Source: Arthrobacter sp. SDTb3-6 (lineage in GTDB: Bacteria > Actinomycetota > Actinomycetes > Actinomycetales > Micrococcaceae). Taken from it: DNA of 64,000 nucleotides. The position numbers and the translations under genes were made by a program. Positions 52,078 to 61,670 of this stretch are shown in pieces (the stretch's first letter is position 1; every line of letters begins with the position of its first letter). Location of the stretch: assembly GCF_013376095.1 (NCBI RefSeq), contig NZ_JAAMFN010000006.1, forward strand, positions 1-64,000. Direction: 5' to 3'. The notes under the pieces are model-generated. The model did no database searches and was not told the origin of the DNA. It saw nothing but the letters and a program-made list of their open reading frames with translations.

Positions 52078-53280
52078 GTGACAACAGCGAACCCCTTGCG
52101 CCTTTTTACCTCTGAATCCGTGACCGCAGGCCACCCGGACAAGATCTGCGACCAGATCAGCGACGCCATCCTGGACGCGCTGCTGGCCGAGGACCCCAAT
52201 TCCCGCGTCGCAGTGGAGACCATGGCCACGACCGGCCTGGTCCATGTCGCCGGGGAAGTGACCACGGATGCGTATGTGGAAATCCCCGCGATTGTGCGCA
52301 ACACCATCCTGGACATCGGCTACGACTCCTCCGCCAACGGCTTCGACGGGGCCCGCTGCGGCGTGTCGGTATCGATCGGCCAGCAGTCCCAGGACATCTT
52401 CGAGGGCGTCTTCAACTCGCTGGAGGTCCGCGAAGGCACGGCCGTGGACGAGGACGACGCGCAGGGTGCCGGCGACCAGGGCCTCATGTTTGGCTACGCC
52501 AGCAACGAGACCGCATCCTTCATGCCTACGCCGATCTTCCTGGCCCACCGCCTCTCCGAACGGCTGACCGACGTGCGCAGGTCCGGCCTGCTGGCCTACC
52601 TGCGCCCCGACGGCAAGACCCAGGTCACGATCGGCTACGACGGCGACGTCCCCGTCTCCGTGGACACCGTGGTCATCTCCAGCCAGCACGCCGAAGGCAC
52701 GTCCCTGGACCGGCTGCGGGCGGACCTGCAGGAATTCGTCATCGCGCCCGTCCTGGACGCCTCCGGCCTGGACTTCTCGGCCGTGAAGATGCACCTGAAC
52801 CCGGCCGGCCCCTTCGTGGTGGGCGGCCCGGTGGGCGACGCCGGCCTCACGGGGCGCAAGATCATCGTGGACACCTACGGTGGCATGGCACGGCACGGCG
52901 GCGGCGCATTTTCCGGCAAGGACCCGTCAAAGGTTGACCGTTCCGCCGCGTACGCCATGCGCTGGGTGGCCAAGAACGTCGTGGCCGCCGGGCTCGCCGC
53001 CCGTGCCGAGGTGCAGGTGGGCTACGCCATCGGCGTGGCACGCCCCGTGGGCATCTACGTGGAGACCTTTGGCACCGAGACCGTGGACCCTCGGCGGATC
53101 GAGCAGGCCATCGAGGCCGTCTTCGACCTTCGGCCCAGCCCCATCATCCGGGACCTGGACTTGAAGCGCCCCATCTATGCCAAGACCGCCGCGCACGGCC
53201 ACTTCGGCCGGGACGACCCGGATTTCACGTGGGAAAACCTGGACCGCGTGGACGCCCTGAAGGCCTTCTTCAACGCCTAA
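52078..53280 (+). CDS. metK: S-adenosylmethionine synthetase
   Basis: MetK makes S-adenosylmethionine from methionine and ATP. The 400-residue protein has [26 protein letters not shown], the signature [12 protein letters not shown] (about 132-143) and [19 protein letters not shown] (about 279-297) with the P-loop-like lysines. GTG 52078 lies 6 nt after TAGAGT. It sits between coaBC and priA, the usual actinobacterial order. Confidence 0.98.
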   Translation: MTTANPLRLFTSESVTAGHPDKICDQISDAILDALLAEDPNSRVAVETMATTGLVHVAGEVTTDAYVEIPAIVRNTILDIGYDSSANGFDGARCGVSVSIGQQSQDIFEGVFNSLEVREGTAVDEDDAQGAGDQGLMFGYASNETASFMPTPIFLAHRLSERLTDVRRSGLLAYLRPDGKTQVTIGYDGDVPVSVDTVVISSQHAEGTSLDRLRADLQEFVIAPVLDASGLDFSAVKMHLNPAGPFVVGGPVGDAGLTGRKIIVDTYGGMARHGGGAFSGKDPSKVDRSAAYAMRWVAKNVVAAGLAARAEVQVGYAIGVARPVGIYVETFGTETVDPRRIEQAIEAVFDLRPSPIIRDLDLKRPIYAKTAAHGHFGRDDPDFTWENLDRVDALKAFFNA

Positions 53281-53445
53281 GGCCGCCAACGCACGGGCGT
53301 TGTCCACAACCGGCCCCGGGGGCCGTCCGCATGTCGGTGCCCTGTGGTTGGCTGGTTGTGGGGCCGGGCGGCGGCCCCGGTGGCAGGTTTCGTGACCGGC
53401 CCGGCAGTTCGCAACGGGGCCGGCACGGCAGGGGAGGAGGACGCC

Positions 53446-55614
53446 ATGGACGGCAGACAGGAACAGCCCCGTAAGGAGGGCGTCCAGCTTTCGCTGCTCA
53501 GCGGCTTCGTGGGCCGTGAACGGGTGGCGGACCCGCACAGCGGGGTGGAACTGGCCCCGCTGCTTCCCGTGGCCCGGGTGTCCATCGACTCACCGCTGCC
53601 GCACCTTGACCGGATCTTCGACTATTCGGTGCCCACGACCCTCGACGGGCAGGCCCGCCCGGGCGTGCGCGTCCGGGTGAAGTTTTCCGGCCAGGACCTC
53701 AACGCCTTTCTCGTGGACCGCGTCGCCGAATCGGAATCGGAGCGGCTGGTGCCGCTGTCCCGCGTTTATTCGGCCGTCCCGGTCCTGGCGCCGCAGGTGC
53801 TCGAACTCGCCCGCCAGGTGGCTGCGCGCTCCAGCGGCACCGTGGCCGACGTCCTGCGCGTCGCCGTCCCGCCCCGCGTGGCCAGCCTGGAAAAGGACTA
53901 CCTGCGCAAGGCGCCGGATGCGGGCGGCGCCGCCGGACCGGGCGGGCCCGCTGCGGCCGGCGGTGCCGTCCCCCTGCCCGCGGCGCCGGCCCTTCCCGGC
54001 GCATCGCTGTTCACCGGCTACTCCCACGCCGGGGAGTTCCTGGCGGAACTGGCCATGGGCGCCTCGCCGAAGGGGGTGCTGCAGTCCCTGCAGGGCTACG
54101 GCCCGCAGTCGTGGCACCACCAGCTGGCCGAGGCGGCGGCCTGTTGCCGGCTCTCCGGCCGCGGCGCCATCGTGGTGGTCCCGGACCTGCGCGACCTTGA
54201 GCTGCTTGACCAGGCCTTTGCCGCCGTGCTGCCGGCGGGCAGCTTTGTGAAGTTGACTGCCGACGACGGCCCCACCCTGCGCTACGGGAACTTCCTGCGC
54301 GTGCTCAGCGGCGAGGTGAAGATCGTCATCGGCACCCGCTCGGCAGCCTATGCCCCCGTGCAGGATCTGGGCCTCGTGTGCTGCTGGGACGACGGCAACG
54401 AGCTCCACCTTGAACGCCGCGCCCCGTACCAGCACAGCCGCGACGTCCTCCTGCTGCGCTCGGGGATTGAAGACACGGCAGTGCTCATGGCCGGCCACAG
54501 CCGCAGCATCGAATCCCAGCGGCTCGTGGCCACCGGCTGGGCGCAGTCCCTCGTGGCCGGACGGCCCGCGGCCCGCACCGCCACAGCCCGGGTCATCAGC
54601 ACCTCGGACAGCTACGAACAGGAACGCGACCCCCTGGCGTCCCTGGCGCGGCTGCCGCACCGTGCCTGGGAAGCCGCCCGGGCGGCGCTGCCTGCCGGCC
54701 CCGTCCTGGTCCAGGTGGCGCGGACCGGCTACGCCCCGGCCCTCGCCTGCCAGCGCTGCCGCGAAGTGGCGCGCTGCACCGCCTGCACCGGCCCGCTCAT
54801 GCAGGCCCGTGCCGACGGGTCCACGCAGGTGCTGGTCATCTGCCGGTGGTGCGGCCGCGCCGAAAACAATTTCAACTGCCCCACCTGCGGCAACCGGTCC
54901 CTGCGGGCGCTGGCGGTCGGCGCCTCACGGACGGCCGAGGAACTGGGCCGGGCGTTCCCCTCGGCCACCGTGGTTTCCTCCTCCGGCGACCACATCAAGA
55001 CCGTCATCCCCGACCGTCCGGCCATCGTCGTGGCGACAGTGGGCGCCGAACCGGTGGCGCCCCGCGGCTACGCCGCGGCCCTGCTGCTGGACGGCGACTC
55101 CCTGCTGCGGCGTGAATCGCTGCGCGCCGGGGAGGACACGCTGCGCCGGTGGATGAACGCGGCCGCGCTGGTGCGCCCGGCCCGCGACGGCGGCGTCGTG
55201 GTGGTGACGGCCGAGGACTCGGTGGAGGTGGCGGCCCTGGTCCGCTGGGACCCTGCCGGCTATGCCGAACGGGAGTTCGGGCTGCGCCACGGGCTGGGCC
55301 TGCCGCCGGCCGTCCGCGTCGCCTCGCTGACCGGCCCGGAGCACGACGTGGAAGCGTTCACCGCCGCGCTCAAGCTGCCGGCGGCCGTGCGTGTCATCGG
55401 TCCCGCCCCACTGGCGGCGTCCCGCTTCCCCGCTCCGTCCCCCGGCAGGCCGGCCGCTCCGGGGGAGGCCCCCGACTACCGCACGCTGCTGTTCTTCCCG
55501 TACGGGATCGCCGGCACCGTCACGGCGGCCATGCGTGCCCTCAAGGCGTCCAATGCCGCCCGCCGCGTCGGCCAGCCCGTCCAGGTCCGCTGCGACGGCG
55601 TCGACGTCATCTAG
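53446..55614 (+). CDS. priA: primosomal protein PriA-like, helicase motifs lost
   Basis: PriA starts replication restart in other bacteria. The 722-residue protein keeps the N-terminal DNA-binding region (PHLDRIFDYSVPTTLDGQARPGVRVRVKFSGQ) and all eight zinc-binding cysteines (435, 438, 444, 447, 466, 469, 478, 481). The helicase core is degenerate: where Walker A should be (about 205-225) there is LQGYGPQSWHHQL, and the DEAH-type box is replaced by WDDGNELH (about 314-321). Actinobacterial PriA is generally predicted to lack helicase activity. ATG 53446 follows GGGGAGGAGG. Confidence 0.93.
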   Translation: MDGRQEQPRKEGVQLSLLSGFVGRERVADPHSGVELAPLLPVARVSIDSPLPHLDRIFDYSVPTTLDGQARPGVRVRVKFSGQDLNAFLVDRVAESESERLVPLSRVYSAVPVLAPQVLELARQVAARSSGTVADVLRVAVPPRVASLEKDYLRKAPDAGGAAGPGGPAAAGGAVPLPAAPALPGASLFTGYSHAGEFLAELAMGASPKGVLQSLQGYGPQSWHHQLAEAAACCRLSGRGAIVVVPDLRDLELLDQAFAAVLPAGSFVKLTADDGPTLRYGNFLRVLSGEVKIVIGTRSAAYAPVQDLGLVCCWDDGNELHLERRAPYQHSRDVLLLRSGIEDTAVLMAGHSRSIESQRLVATGWAQSLVAGRPAARTATARVISTSDSYEQERDPLASLARLPHRAWEAARAALPAGPVLVQVARTGYAPALACQRCREVARCTACTGPLMQARADGSTQVLVICRWCGRAENNFNCPTCGNRSLRALAVGASRTAEELGRAFPSATVVSSSGDHIKTVIPDRPAIVVATVGAEPVAPRGYAAALLLDGDSLLRRESLRAGEDTLRRWMNAAALVRPARDGGVVVVTAEDSVEVAALVRWDPAGYAEREFGLRHGLGLPPAVRVASLTGPEHDVEAFTAALKLPAAVRVIGPAPLAASRFPAPSPGRPAAPGEAPDYRTLLFFPYGIAGTVTAAMRALKASNAARRVGQPVQVRCDGVDVI

Positions 55615-55700
55615 GCGGCTGCTACATCTGGGCGCCGGCTTCAGCGAAGCGGAAGCTTCATCCCGGAACGCCCGCTCCGCCATGCCGTGCAACGCGGGCA

Positions 55701-56855
55701 TCACCGCCGTGTGCGCAGTTCCTCGACGATCGCGAGCAGTTCCCTGGCGGAATCGTCCCAGCTGAAGGTTGCCGCCCGGGCCACGGAGGCCGTGGAGCTG
55801 GCGGCCCAGGCCTCGTGGTCATCCAGGGTGCGGACGGCGGCGGCGAAGGCGGTGGGGGAGTCGGCCGGGACGTAGTGCGCGGCCGTGCCGCCCACTTCGC
55901 GGAAGATGTCCGTGTCCGCCACGACCACCGGCGTGCCCAGGGCCATCGCCTCGACCAGCGGCAGGCCGTAGCCCTCGGCCTTGGAAAGCGTCACCAGGGC
56001 CGTGGTGCGCAGCAGCAGTTCGTCATACGCAGCATCCGTCACGCCGTTGTGGAACACCACCCTGGCGCCCGCAGGGATGAGTGCCTCCAGCTCCGCGCGC
56101 CGTTCCGGGGTGATGCGGCTGAGCAGGTGCAGCGTGAAGTCCGGCAGCCCGGCCATTCCGGCGATGAGTGTCTCCACGTTCTTGTACGGCATGAACGAGC
56201 CCATGTAGGCCAGGGACTTTTCCGGTGCCACGGCGGGGTCCCGCGGGACGCGCCCGCCCTGGGGTGCGTTGCCGACAATCCGGATGGGCCTGCGCGTCAG
56301 CCGGAACTTCTCCATCAGCCCCAGCGTGGTCCGGCTGATGGTGGCAACCGTGTCCGCCCGGTTCAGCAGCAGCCGCTGCGGCCAGTACGCCTTGTGGTAC
56401 AGGCGCCACAGCACGCGCACCGGCGCCGGCAGGAAGCCCGGCGGGGCCGGGTGCTCGTAGTAGATCAGGTCGTGGAGTGTCAGCACCAGCGGGTATTTCC
56501 GGCCCCAGCTCCCCATGGTCTGCATGGGGCAGAACACCAGCTCGGGGCGGAGCTTGTTTACGTGGCGGGCAACAAACAGTTCCACCGGCGACAGCGGCGA
56601 GTTCACCTTGACCCAGGGCAGCTGCGGCAGCAGCGCCAGCTGGCGCTCGTCGTGGATGAGCATGGTCACGTCCGCGTACGGTGCGACGGCGGCCATGAGG
56701 CTGGCGCCGTACCGGCTGATGCCGTCGTGGTGGTCCAGCCGGGTGAAGCGGGCATCCATGACGATCCGGGGCCGGCGGGTGCCGGGGCCGGCGGCTCCCT
56801 GGCTGCCGGCCGTGCCTCCGTCGTGAGGGGGGACCGGGGTGCTGCGGGGCGTCAC
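55701..56855 (-). CDS. GT4-family glycosyltransferase
   Basis: This 384-residue cytoplasmic or membrane-associated enzyme transfers a sugar from a nucleotide donor. The C-terminal Rossmann domain has LAYMGSFMPYKNVETLIAG (about 215-233) and the GT4 signature SKAEGYGLPLVEAMALGTPVVVAD (about 293-316), containing the E-x7-E donor site. The N-terminal domain has HDGISRYG and FCPMQTMG. The acceptor is unknown. GTG 56855 overlaps the upstream hydrolase stop by 4 nt. It is the last gene of a three-gene operon. Confidence 0.9.
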   Translation of the reverse strand: MTPRSTPVPPHDGGTAGSQGAAGPGTRRPRIVMDARFTRLDHHDGISRYGASLMAAVAPYADVTMLIHDERQLALLPQLPWVKVNSPLSPVELFVARHVNKLRPELVFCPMQTMGSWGRKYPLVLTLHDLIYYEHPAPPGFLPAPVRVLWRLYHKAYWPQRLLLNRADTVATISRTTLGLMEKFRLTRRPIRIVGNAPQGGRVPRDPAVAPEKSLAYMGSFMPYKNVETLIAGMAGLPDFTLHLLSRITPERRAELEALIPAGARVVFHNGVTDAAYDELLLRTTALVTLSKAEGYGLPLVEAMALGTPVVVADTDIFREVGGTAAHYVPADSPTAFAAAVRTLDDHEAWAASSTASVARAATFSWDDSARELLAIVEELRTRR

Positions 56856-57787
56856 GGGGCGGGGTGCCTTTCCAGGAAGTTGTTGATGGCGGCAGCGGCC
56901 GGCTGCGGGGTCTCATAGTGGATCAGGTGGCCCACGCCGCCGATGACCACCAGTTCGCCGTCGGGCAGGAGTTCAATGAGTTTGTGCTGGTTGGGCAGCG
57001 TGGCGATCTGGTCTTCGGCCCCGGCGATCAGGAGCACCGGCACGGCCAGCTGCTGTGCAACCTGGCGCACCGTGCCGCCCACGGAGGCGCGGAAGGACTC
57101 CAGCAGCATGTCCCGGTTGGCGAAGGCGCTGAAGTAGGCGTGGTGCTGGCCGTGGATAAACGCCAGCAGCGTGCGGTCCTTCGTCTTCGCCATGGCCATG
57201 CTCATCACGTGCACGATGGCCCAGTTGCGCAGCAGCGCGTTGCCCAGGGGGGCGGGGAGCCTGGCAGCGGCCCAGTAGTAGGACACGGCGAGTTTTGCCA
57301 TGATGCCTTGGGAGCCTTCCAGGGCGGGGGCGGCAATGGGGTTGACCAGGATCAGCGGGAACGTCCGGCCCGGGTGCGCCGCCACGAAGTGGCTGGCCAC
57401 GATGGAGCCAAAGGAGTGGCCCAGCAGCACGGTGTTCCCGCCCAGTGCCAGCGCGTCCAGGAACCCGGCCAGGAACTCCCCGTAGCCGTCCACGCTGTGC
57501 TCGGTGTGTTCGAAGGCGGGTGAGGCGCCAAAGCCGGGCAGGTCCGGCATGATGACCCGGTGGTCCGGCAGCAGCTCCACCACCCGTTCCAGGCCGTGGT
57601 GGTCGCCCCGGAAGCCGTGCACCATGACGATGGTGCGGGTGGCGGGCGTCCACTCGACGGGGGCGTAGTCCCAGTACCGCACCGCGGTCCCGGCCACCTC
57701 CACCGTGTGGGCGCCGGAACGGGCGGACAGGTCAACAGCGATGGGCGCGGGGCCCGGCGTCGTACTTTCCTTCACGTTCTCCCTCAC
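56852..57787 (-). CDS. alpha/beta-fold hydrolase
   Basis: This 311-residue protein has the alpha/beta hydrolase fold: oxyanion-hole HGFRGDHHG (about 56-64), nucleophile Ser in GHSFGS (about 122-127), the acidic residue in AGAEDQIATLP and the catalytic His in GGVGHLIHYE. No signal peptide is seen and the substrate is unknown. GTG 57787 is used. A second in-frame GTG at 57775 is preceded by AGGGAG and could be the true start. It overlaps the glycosyltransferase gene by 4 nt and follows the reductase gene by 7 nt. Confidence 0.88.
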   Translation of the reverse strand: MRENVKESTTPGPAPIAVDLSARSGAHTVEVAGTAVRYWDYAPVEWTPATRTIVMVHGFRGDHHGLERVVELLPDHRVIMPDLPGFGASPAFEHTEHSVDGYGEFLAGFLDALALGGNTVLLGHSFGSIVASHFVAAHPGRTFPLILVNPIAAPALEGSQGIMAKLAVSYYWAAARLPAPLGNALLRNWAIVHVMSMAMAKTKDRTLLAFIHGQHHAYFSAFANRDMLLESFRASVGGTVRQVAQQLAVPVLLIAGAEDQIATLPNQHKLIELLPDGELVVIGGVGHLIHYETPQPAAAAINNFLERHPAP

Positions 57788-57794
57788 CGGCCGG

Positions 57795-58628
57795 CTAGTT
57801 GACGTTGTTGGGGTTGGAACCGGAGCGGCGTCCGCTGTCCATGGCGGCCACAGCGGCCATGTCGGCGTCCGTCAGCGCGAAGCCAAAGACATCGAGGTTG
57901 GCGGACATCCGCTCCCGGCTCGAGGCCTTGGGGATCACCAGGTGGCCGGACTGCACGTGCCAGCGCAGCACCACCTGTGCCGTGGACCGGCCATGCGCCG
58001 CCGCCAGGCCGGCCAGGACCGGGTCGTCCAGGAGCTGCCCGCGGGCCAGCGGGCTCCAGGCCTGCGTGGCAATGCCCAGCTGTGCGTGGAGGGCGCGCAA
58101 TTCGCGCTGCTGCAGCCACGGGTGCAGTTCCACCTGGTTGACGGCCGGGACCACCTCGGCCGTGTCAAGCAGGCGGTGCAGGTGCTCCGGTTCAAAGTTG
58201 CTCACGCCGATGGCCCGCACGCGGCCCTCCCGGTACAGGGTTTCCAACGCCCGGTACGTCGGAATGTACTTCCCCTGCTCCGGGCAGGGCCAGTGGATCA
58301 GGAACATGTCCAGGTAGTCCAGGCCCAGGCGGCCCATGGACTCGTCAAAGGCGGCCAGGGTGGAGTCGTAGCCGTGGCGGTCGTTCCACACCTTGGAGGT
58401 CACGAAGAGGTCTTCGCGCGGGGTCCCCGCAGCGACCGCGCCCTTGACCGCCTGCCCCACGCCCTCCTCATTGCCGTAGAGGGCCGCGGTGTCCACGGTG
58501 CGGTAGCCGATGTCCAGGGCGGTGGACACCAGGTCGGCGCAGTCGGCCGCCGGGACCTTGTAGACGCCGTAGCCGAGCGCGTCGATGGTGACGCCGTTGT
58601 TGAGCGGTACTTTGGGTGCCAGGTGCAT
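57795..58628 (-). CDS. aldo/keto reductase
   Basis: This 277-residue NADPH-dependent oxidoreductase has the full catalytic tetrad: Asp and Tyr in YRTVDTAALYGNE (about 43-55), Lys in VTSKVWN (about 76-82) and His in LIHWP (about 109-113). AIGVSNFEPEHL and the cofactor-binding IPKASSRERMSANLDVF near the end are typical of the 2,5-diketo-gluconate reductase type. The substrate is unknown. ATG 58628 lies 7 nt after TAGAGT. It is the first gene of the reductase-hydrolase-glycosyltransferase operon. Confidence 0.93.
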   Translation of the reverse strand: MHLAPKVPLNNGVTIDALGYGVYKVPAADCADLVSTALDIGYRTVDTAALYGNEEGVGQAVKGAVAAGTPREDLFVTSKVWNDRHGYDSTLAAFDESMGRLGLDYLDMFLIHWPCPEQGKYIPTYRALETLYREGRVRAIGVSNFEPEHLHRLLDTAEVVPAVNQVELHPWLQQRELRALHAQLGIATQAWSPLARGQLLDDPVLAGLAAAHGRSTAQVVLRWHVQSGHLVIPKASSRERMSANLDVFGFALTDADMAAVAAMDSGRRSGSNPNNVN

Positions 58629-58635
58629 GACTACG

Positions 58636-58641
58636 ACTCTA
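58636..58641 (-). promoter_or_regulatory. -10 box of a probable leaderless aldo/keto reductase promoter
   Basis: On the minus strand TAGAGT is followed by 7 nt and ATG 58628. The hexamer is the same as that before metK. Confidence 0.5.
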
Positions 58642-58685
58642 CCGAGGAATCCGTGCCGGGCGGGTGTGGCACGGCCGGGCAGGCG

Positions 58686-59696
58686 CTATAGCCCGTCCAG
58701 GCTGTTGAGGAAACCGAAGATCGGGTCGCTGGAGTGCGCGTCCGCCTCGACGAGCTCCCGTGCGGTGCCCTCGTCCACGATCAGGTCGGTGGCCAGGCCG
58801 GCGGCGAGCGCGCCCCGCAGGCCCTTGATCTTCCTCGCCCCGGAAACCACGCAGATCCGGCGCCGGACCTTGCGCAGGCTGTCCAGGGAGGGCCCGCTGG
58901 AGCGGTCGTTGAGCACGATTCCCGCGTCGCTGCCGTCGTCGCGGAAGAAGACCGTGGCCACGTCGCCGGCCACGCCGCTGGCCTCCAGCTCGTCCAGGTC
59001 CGTTGAATCCAGGTAGCCGCCGGCATAGACGTGGCTGGGGACGTCGGCGTTCATGGAGCCCACGCCGAAGATGGCCGTGGTCATGCGTTCCTGCAGTTCC
59101 AGGATGCGCCGCACGCTGCGCTCCTGCCACATCATGTTCTTGGTCCGGGCATTGTCGAAGAACGCAGGGACGGGGAACTGCTCCACCTTGGCCCCGTACG
59201 CGCTGCCAAAGCGGCGGATGATCTCGGAGGCGTAGGTGATGCCGGTCGTCTGGGTGTTCCCGGCCCCGTTGAGCTGGACGATGGTGGTGCCGTGGGTGGT
59301 CTTGCGGGTCAGGTGCCGGCTGACCGCGCTGAGGGTGGAGCCCCAGGCCACGCCGATGACGGCGTTGGAGTCCACCAGCGTGGTGATGGTGCGTGCCGCC
59401 TGCATGCTCACCCGGTCCAGCACCTCCAGGTCGTCGAGCGTGTCGGAGACCGGAACCACGTGGACGTCCACCTGGTAGCGCTGGCGGATGGCCCGCTCCA
59501 GCTCGGGGGCCCTGTCTGCGGGCGTCTTGACCTGGATCTGCACCAGGCCCGTGTCCCGTGCCGTGGACAGGAGCCGGGAGACCGTGGAACGGGACGTCCG
59601 CAGCTCCCGGGCGATGGCATCCATGGTCTGGTCCTGCAAATAGTACATTTGTGCAGCGCGGAGGGTGTCCGACTGCTTTGCACGTTTGCTCGTCAC
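58686..59696 (-). CDS. SorC/DeoR-family sugar-binding transcriptional regulator
   Basis: This 336-residue regulator has an N-terminal helix-turn-helix (AAQMYYLQDQTMDAIARELRTSRSTVSRLLSTAR, about 12-45) and a SorC-type effector domain (GVAWGSTLSAVSRHL, DLIVDEGTARELV) that usually binds a phosphorylated sugar. Its place divergent from glpD, glpF and glpK suggests it controls glycerol use and may sense glycerol 3-phosphate or a related phosphate. GTG 59696 (MTSKRAKQSDTL) fits the family start. ATG 59720 is also possible. A palindrome and a TATAAT box lie in its promoter. Confidence 0.88.
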   Translation of the reverse strand: MTSKRAKQSDTLRAAQMYYLQDQTMDAIARELRTSRSTVSRLLSTARDTGLVQIQVKTPADRAPELERAIRQRYQVDVHVVPVSDTLDDLEVLDRVSMQAARTITTLVDSNAVIGVAWGSTLSAVSRHLTRKTTHGTTIVQLNGAGNTQTTGITYASEIIRRFGSAYGAKVEQFPVPAFFDNARTKNMMWQERSVRRILELQERMTTAIFGVGSMNADVPSHVYAGGYLDSTDLDELEASGVAGDVATVFFRDDGSDAGIVLNDRSSGPSLDSLRKVRRRICVVSGARKIKGLRGALAAGLATDLIVDEGTARELVEADAHSSDPIFGFLNSLDGL

Positions 59697-59711
59697 GGTT
59701 CCCACGGCCTT

Positions 59712-59742
59712 TCTGCACATACGTGCAAACGGGTTGATTATA
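59712..59742 (-). promoter_or_regulatory. promoter and operator of the SorC regulator / glp genes
   Basis: TATAAT on the minus strand (59742-59737) is a good -10 box. Downstream, at the expected transcription start, lies the near-palindrome TGCACATACGTGCA (59714-59727; TGCAC/GTGCA arms). A regulator bound there would block its own transcription and could also affect glpD, about 90 bp away. Confidence 0.5.
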
Positions 59743-59815
59743 TTTTTCACCTCATCCAAGAATAGTGGGAACAGGCGCCCTGTGCGCAAAGATCCAGGAT
59801 GCGAATGAGGCCACC

Positions 59816-61585
59816 GTGCGAATCCCCGGCAATGCCGCCAAGAACGACTCCGACGCGGGGGCTGCCCGCCGTCCCCATGTGGACGCCCTGCGGAACCGCC
59901 CCCACGCCCAGGTCCTAATCATCGGCGGCGGAATCAACGGCGTCGGCACCTTCCGGGACCTGGCCCTGCAGGGCATCGACGTGGCCCTCGTGGAGCGCGG
60001 GGACTACTGCCAGGGGGCTTCCGGTGCCTCCTCGCACATGATCCACGGCGGCATCCGCTACCTGGAAAATGGCGAGTTCCGGCTGGTGCGCGAATCCGTG
60101 GTGGAACGCAACCGCCTGCTGAAGATCGCCCCCCATTACGTCAAGCCGCTGCGGACCACCATCCCGATCTTCAGCACCTTCTCCGGCATCCTGGCCGCCC
60201 CGATGCGCTTCCTCACGCACAAGCAGGGCAGGCCGCAGGAACGCGGCGCCTTCCTGATCAAGGCCGGCCTGACCATGTACGACTCCTTCTCCCGCGACGG
60301 CGGCAGCGTCCCGCGGCACCAGTTCAAGGGCCGGACCAAGGCGCTGGCAGAACTGCCCGCCCTGCACCCGGGCATCAAGTACACGGCCACCTACTACGAC
60401 GCCTCCGTGCACAACCCGGAGCGGCTCACCCTGGACGTGCTGCAGGACGGCGAGAAGGCCGGCACCCCGGCGGGCGGCCCGCACCGGGCGCGGGCCACCA
60501 ACTACGTGGCCGCCACCGCCGTCACCGGCGAGGGCGTCCAGCTCACGGACCAGCTCACCGGCGAGGAATTCACGTTCACCGCGGACGTCATTGTCAACAC
60601 CACCGGCGCATGGGTCGATGCCACGAACGAGGCCATGGGTGCTGCCACACGCTTCATGGGCGGCACCAAGGGCTCCCACATTGTGCTTGACCACCCGGAG
60701 CTGCTCGCCGCCTGCAACGGCCGCGAAATCTTCTTCGAACACACCGACGGCCGGATCGTGCTGATCTACCCCATGGGCGACCGTGTCCTGGTCGGCACCA
60801 CCGACATCGATGCGGACATGAAGCAGGACGCCGTGTGCACCGAGGAAGAGGTTGACTACTTCTTCGAACTGATCGGCCACGTCTTCCCGGCCATCACGGT
60901 CTCCCGCGGGGAGATCGTCTACAGCTTCTCCGGTGTCCGCCCTTTGCCGCGCCACGACGAGACGGCCCCCGGCTTCGTCTCCCGCGACTACCGCATTGAG
61001 CGTGCGGACCGCAGCATCGCCGGCGCCACAGTCCCGGTGCTGAGCCTGGTGGGCGGCAAATGGACCACCTTCCGTGCACTGTCCGAACACCTTGCCAACG
61101 ACGTCCTCGCTGCCTTGGGCGCCGAACGGAAAACCTCGACGGCGAAGCTCGCCATCGGCGGCGGCGCGGGCTTCCCTGCCACCGACGCCGCGGTGGAGGC
61201 ATGGATCGCGGCCCACACGGGCGGGGGCATCGACGCGGCCCGGGCCGCCGTCCTGCTCACCCGCTACGGAACCCGCGCCGGGCAGGTGCTGGACTATCTG
61301 GCCGCCGGCGCGGATGAGGCCTTTGAATCCACCCGCGAGCTCAGCCGCCGCGAAATTGAATTCATGGTGGAGCACGAACAGATCGGGCACCTGATCGACG
61401 TGCTGGTCCGCCGGACCTCCCTGGCCTTCCGCGGCCTAGTCACGGCCGAGCTGCTGGCCGAGACGGCGGCGGCACTCGCGGGGCCGCTGGGCTGGCCGCA
61501 CCACCGCGTGCAGGATGAGATCCGCCACGCCCAAGACATCCTCGCACGCTTCCACGGCGTGCAGGTCCAAAGCTTGATCGCCTAA
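59816..61585 (+). CDS. glpD: aerobic glycerol-3-phosphate dehydrogenase
   Basis: GlpD is a membrane-associated flavoprotein that oxidises glycerol 3-phosphate to dihydroxyacetone phosphate and feeds electrons to the quinone pool. The 589-residue protein has a FAD-binding VLIIGGGINGVGTFRDLALQG (about 31-51), SSHMIHGGIRYLENGEF, LVGTTDID and GGKWTTFR, as in other GlpD enzymes. GTG 59816 has GAGG 6 nt upstream. The frame is open back to GTG 59765, but no ribosome-binding site supports that start. It begins the glpD-glpF-glpK cluster. Confidence 0.95.
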   Translation: MRIPGNAAKNDSDAGAARRPHVDALRNRPHAQVLIIGGGINGVGTFRDLALQGIDVALVERGDYCQGASGASSHMIHGGIRYLENGEFRLVRESVVERNRLLKIAPHYVKPLRTTIPIFSTFSGILAAPMRFLTHKQGRPQERGAFLIKAGLTMYDSFSRDGGSVPRHQFKGRTKALAELPALHPGIKYTATYYDASVHNPERLTLDVLQDGEKAGTPAGGPHRARATNYVAATAVTGEGVQLTDQLTGEEFTFTADVIVNTTGAWVDATNEAMGAATRFMGGTKGSHIVLDHPELLAACNGREIFFEHTDGRIVLIYPMGDRVLVGTTDIDADMKQDAVCTEEEVDYFFELIGHVFPAITVSRGEIVYSFSGVRPLPRHDETAPGFVSRDYRIERADRSIAGATVPVLSLVGGKWTTFRALSEHLANDVLAALGAERKTSTAKLAIGGGAGFPATDAAVEAWIAAHTGGGIDAARAAVLLTRYGTRAGQVLDYLAAGADEAFESTRELSRREIEFMVEHEQIGHLIDVLVRRTSLAFRGLVTAELLAETAAALAGPLGWPHHRVQDEIRHAQDILARFHGVQVQSLIA

Positions 61586-61670
61586 CCGCCCTGGGGCAGG
61601 GGGGCTCAAGAACTGCGGTCACAGGACGGCCGCAGTCAGCCAATAAATGAATAGATAGAAGGAGTCAAAG

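Noticed and set aside
53300-53308. TTGTCCACA, identical to an actinobacterial DnaA box; another at 16373-16381 on the minus strand
   Set aside because: Single isolated boxes occur by chance and inside terminators. There is no cluster, AT-rich region, dnaA or dnaN to suggest an origin.
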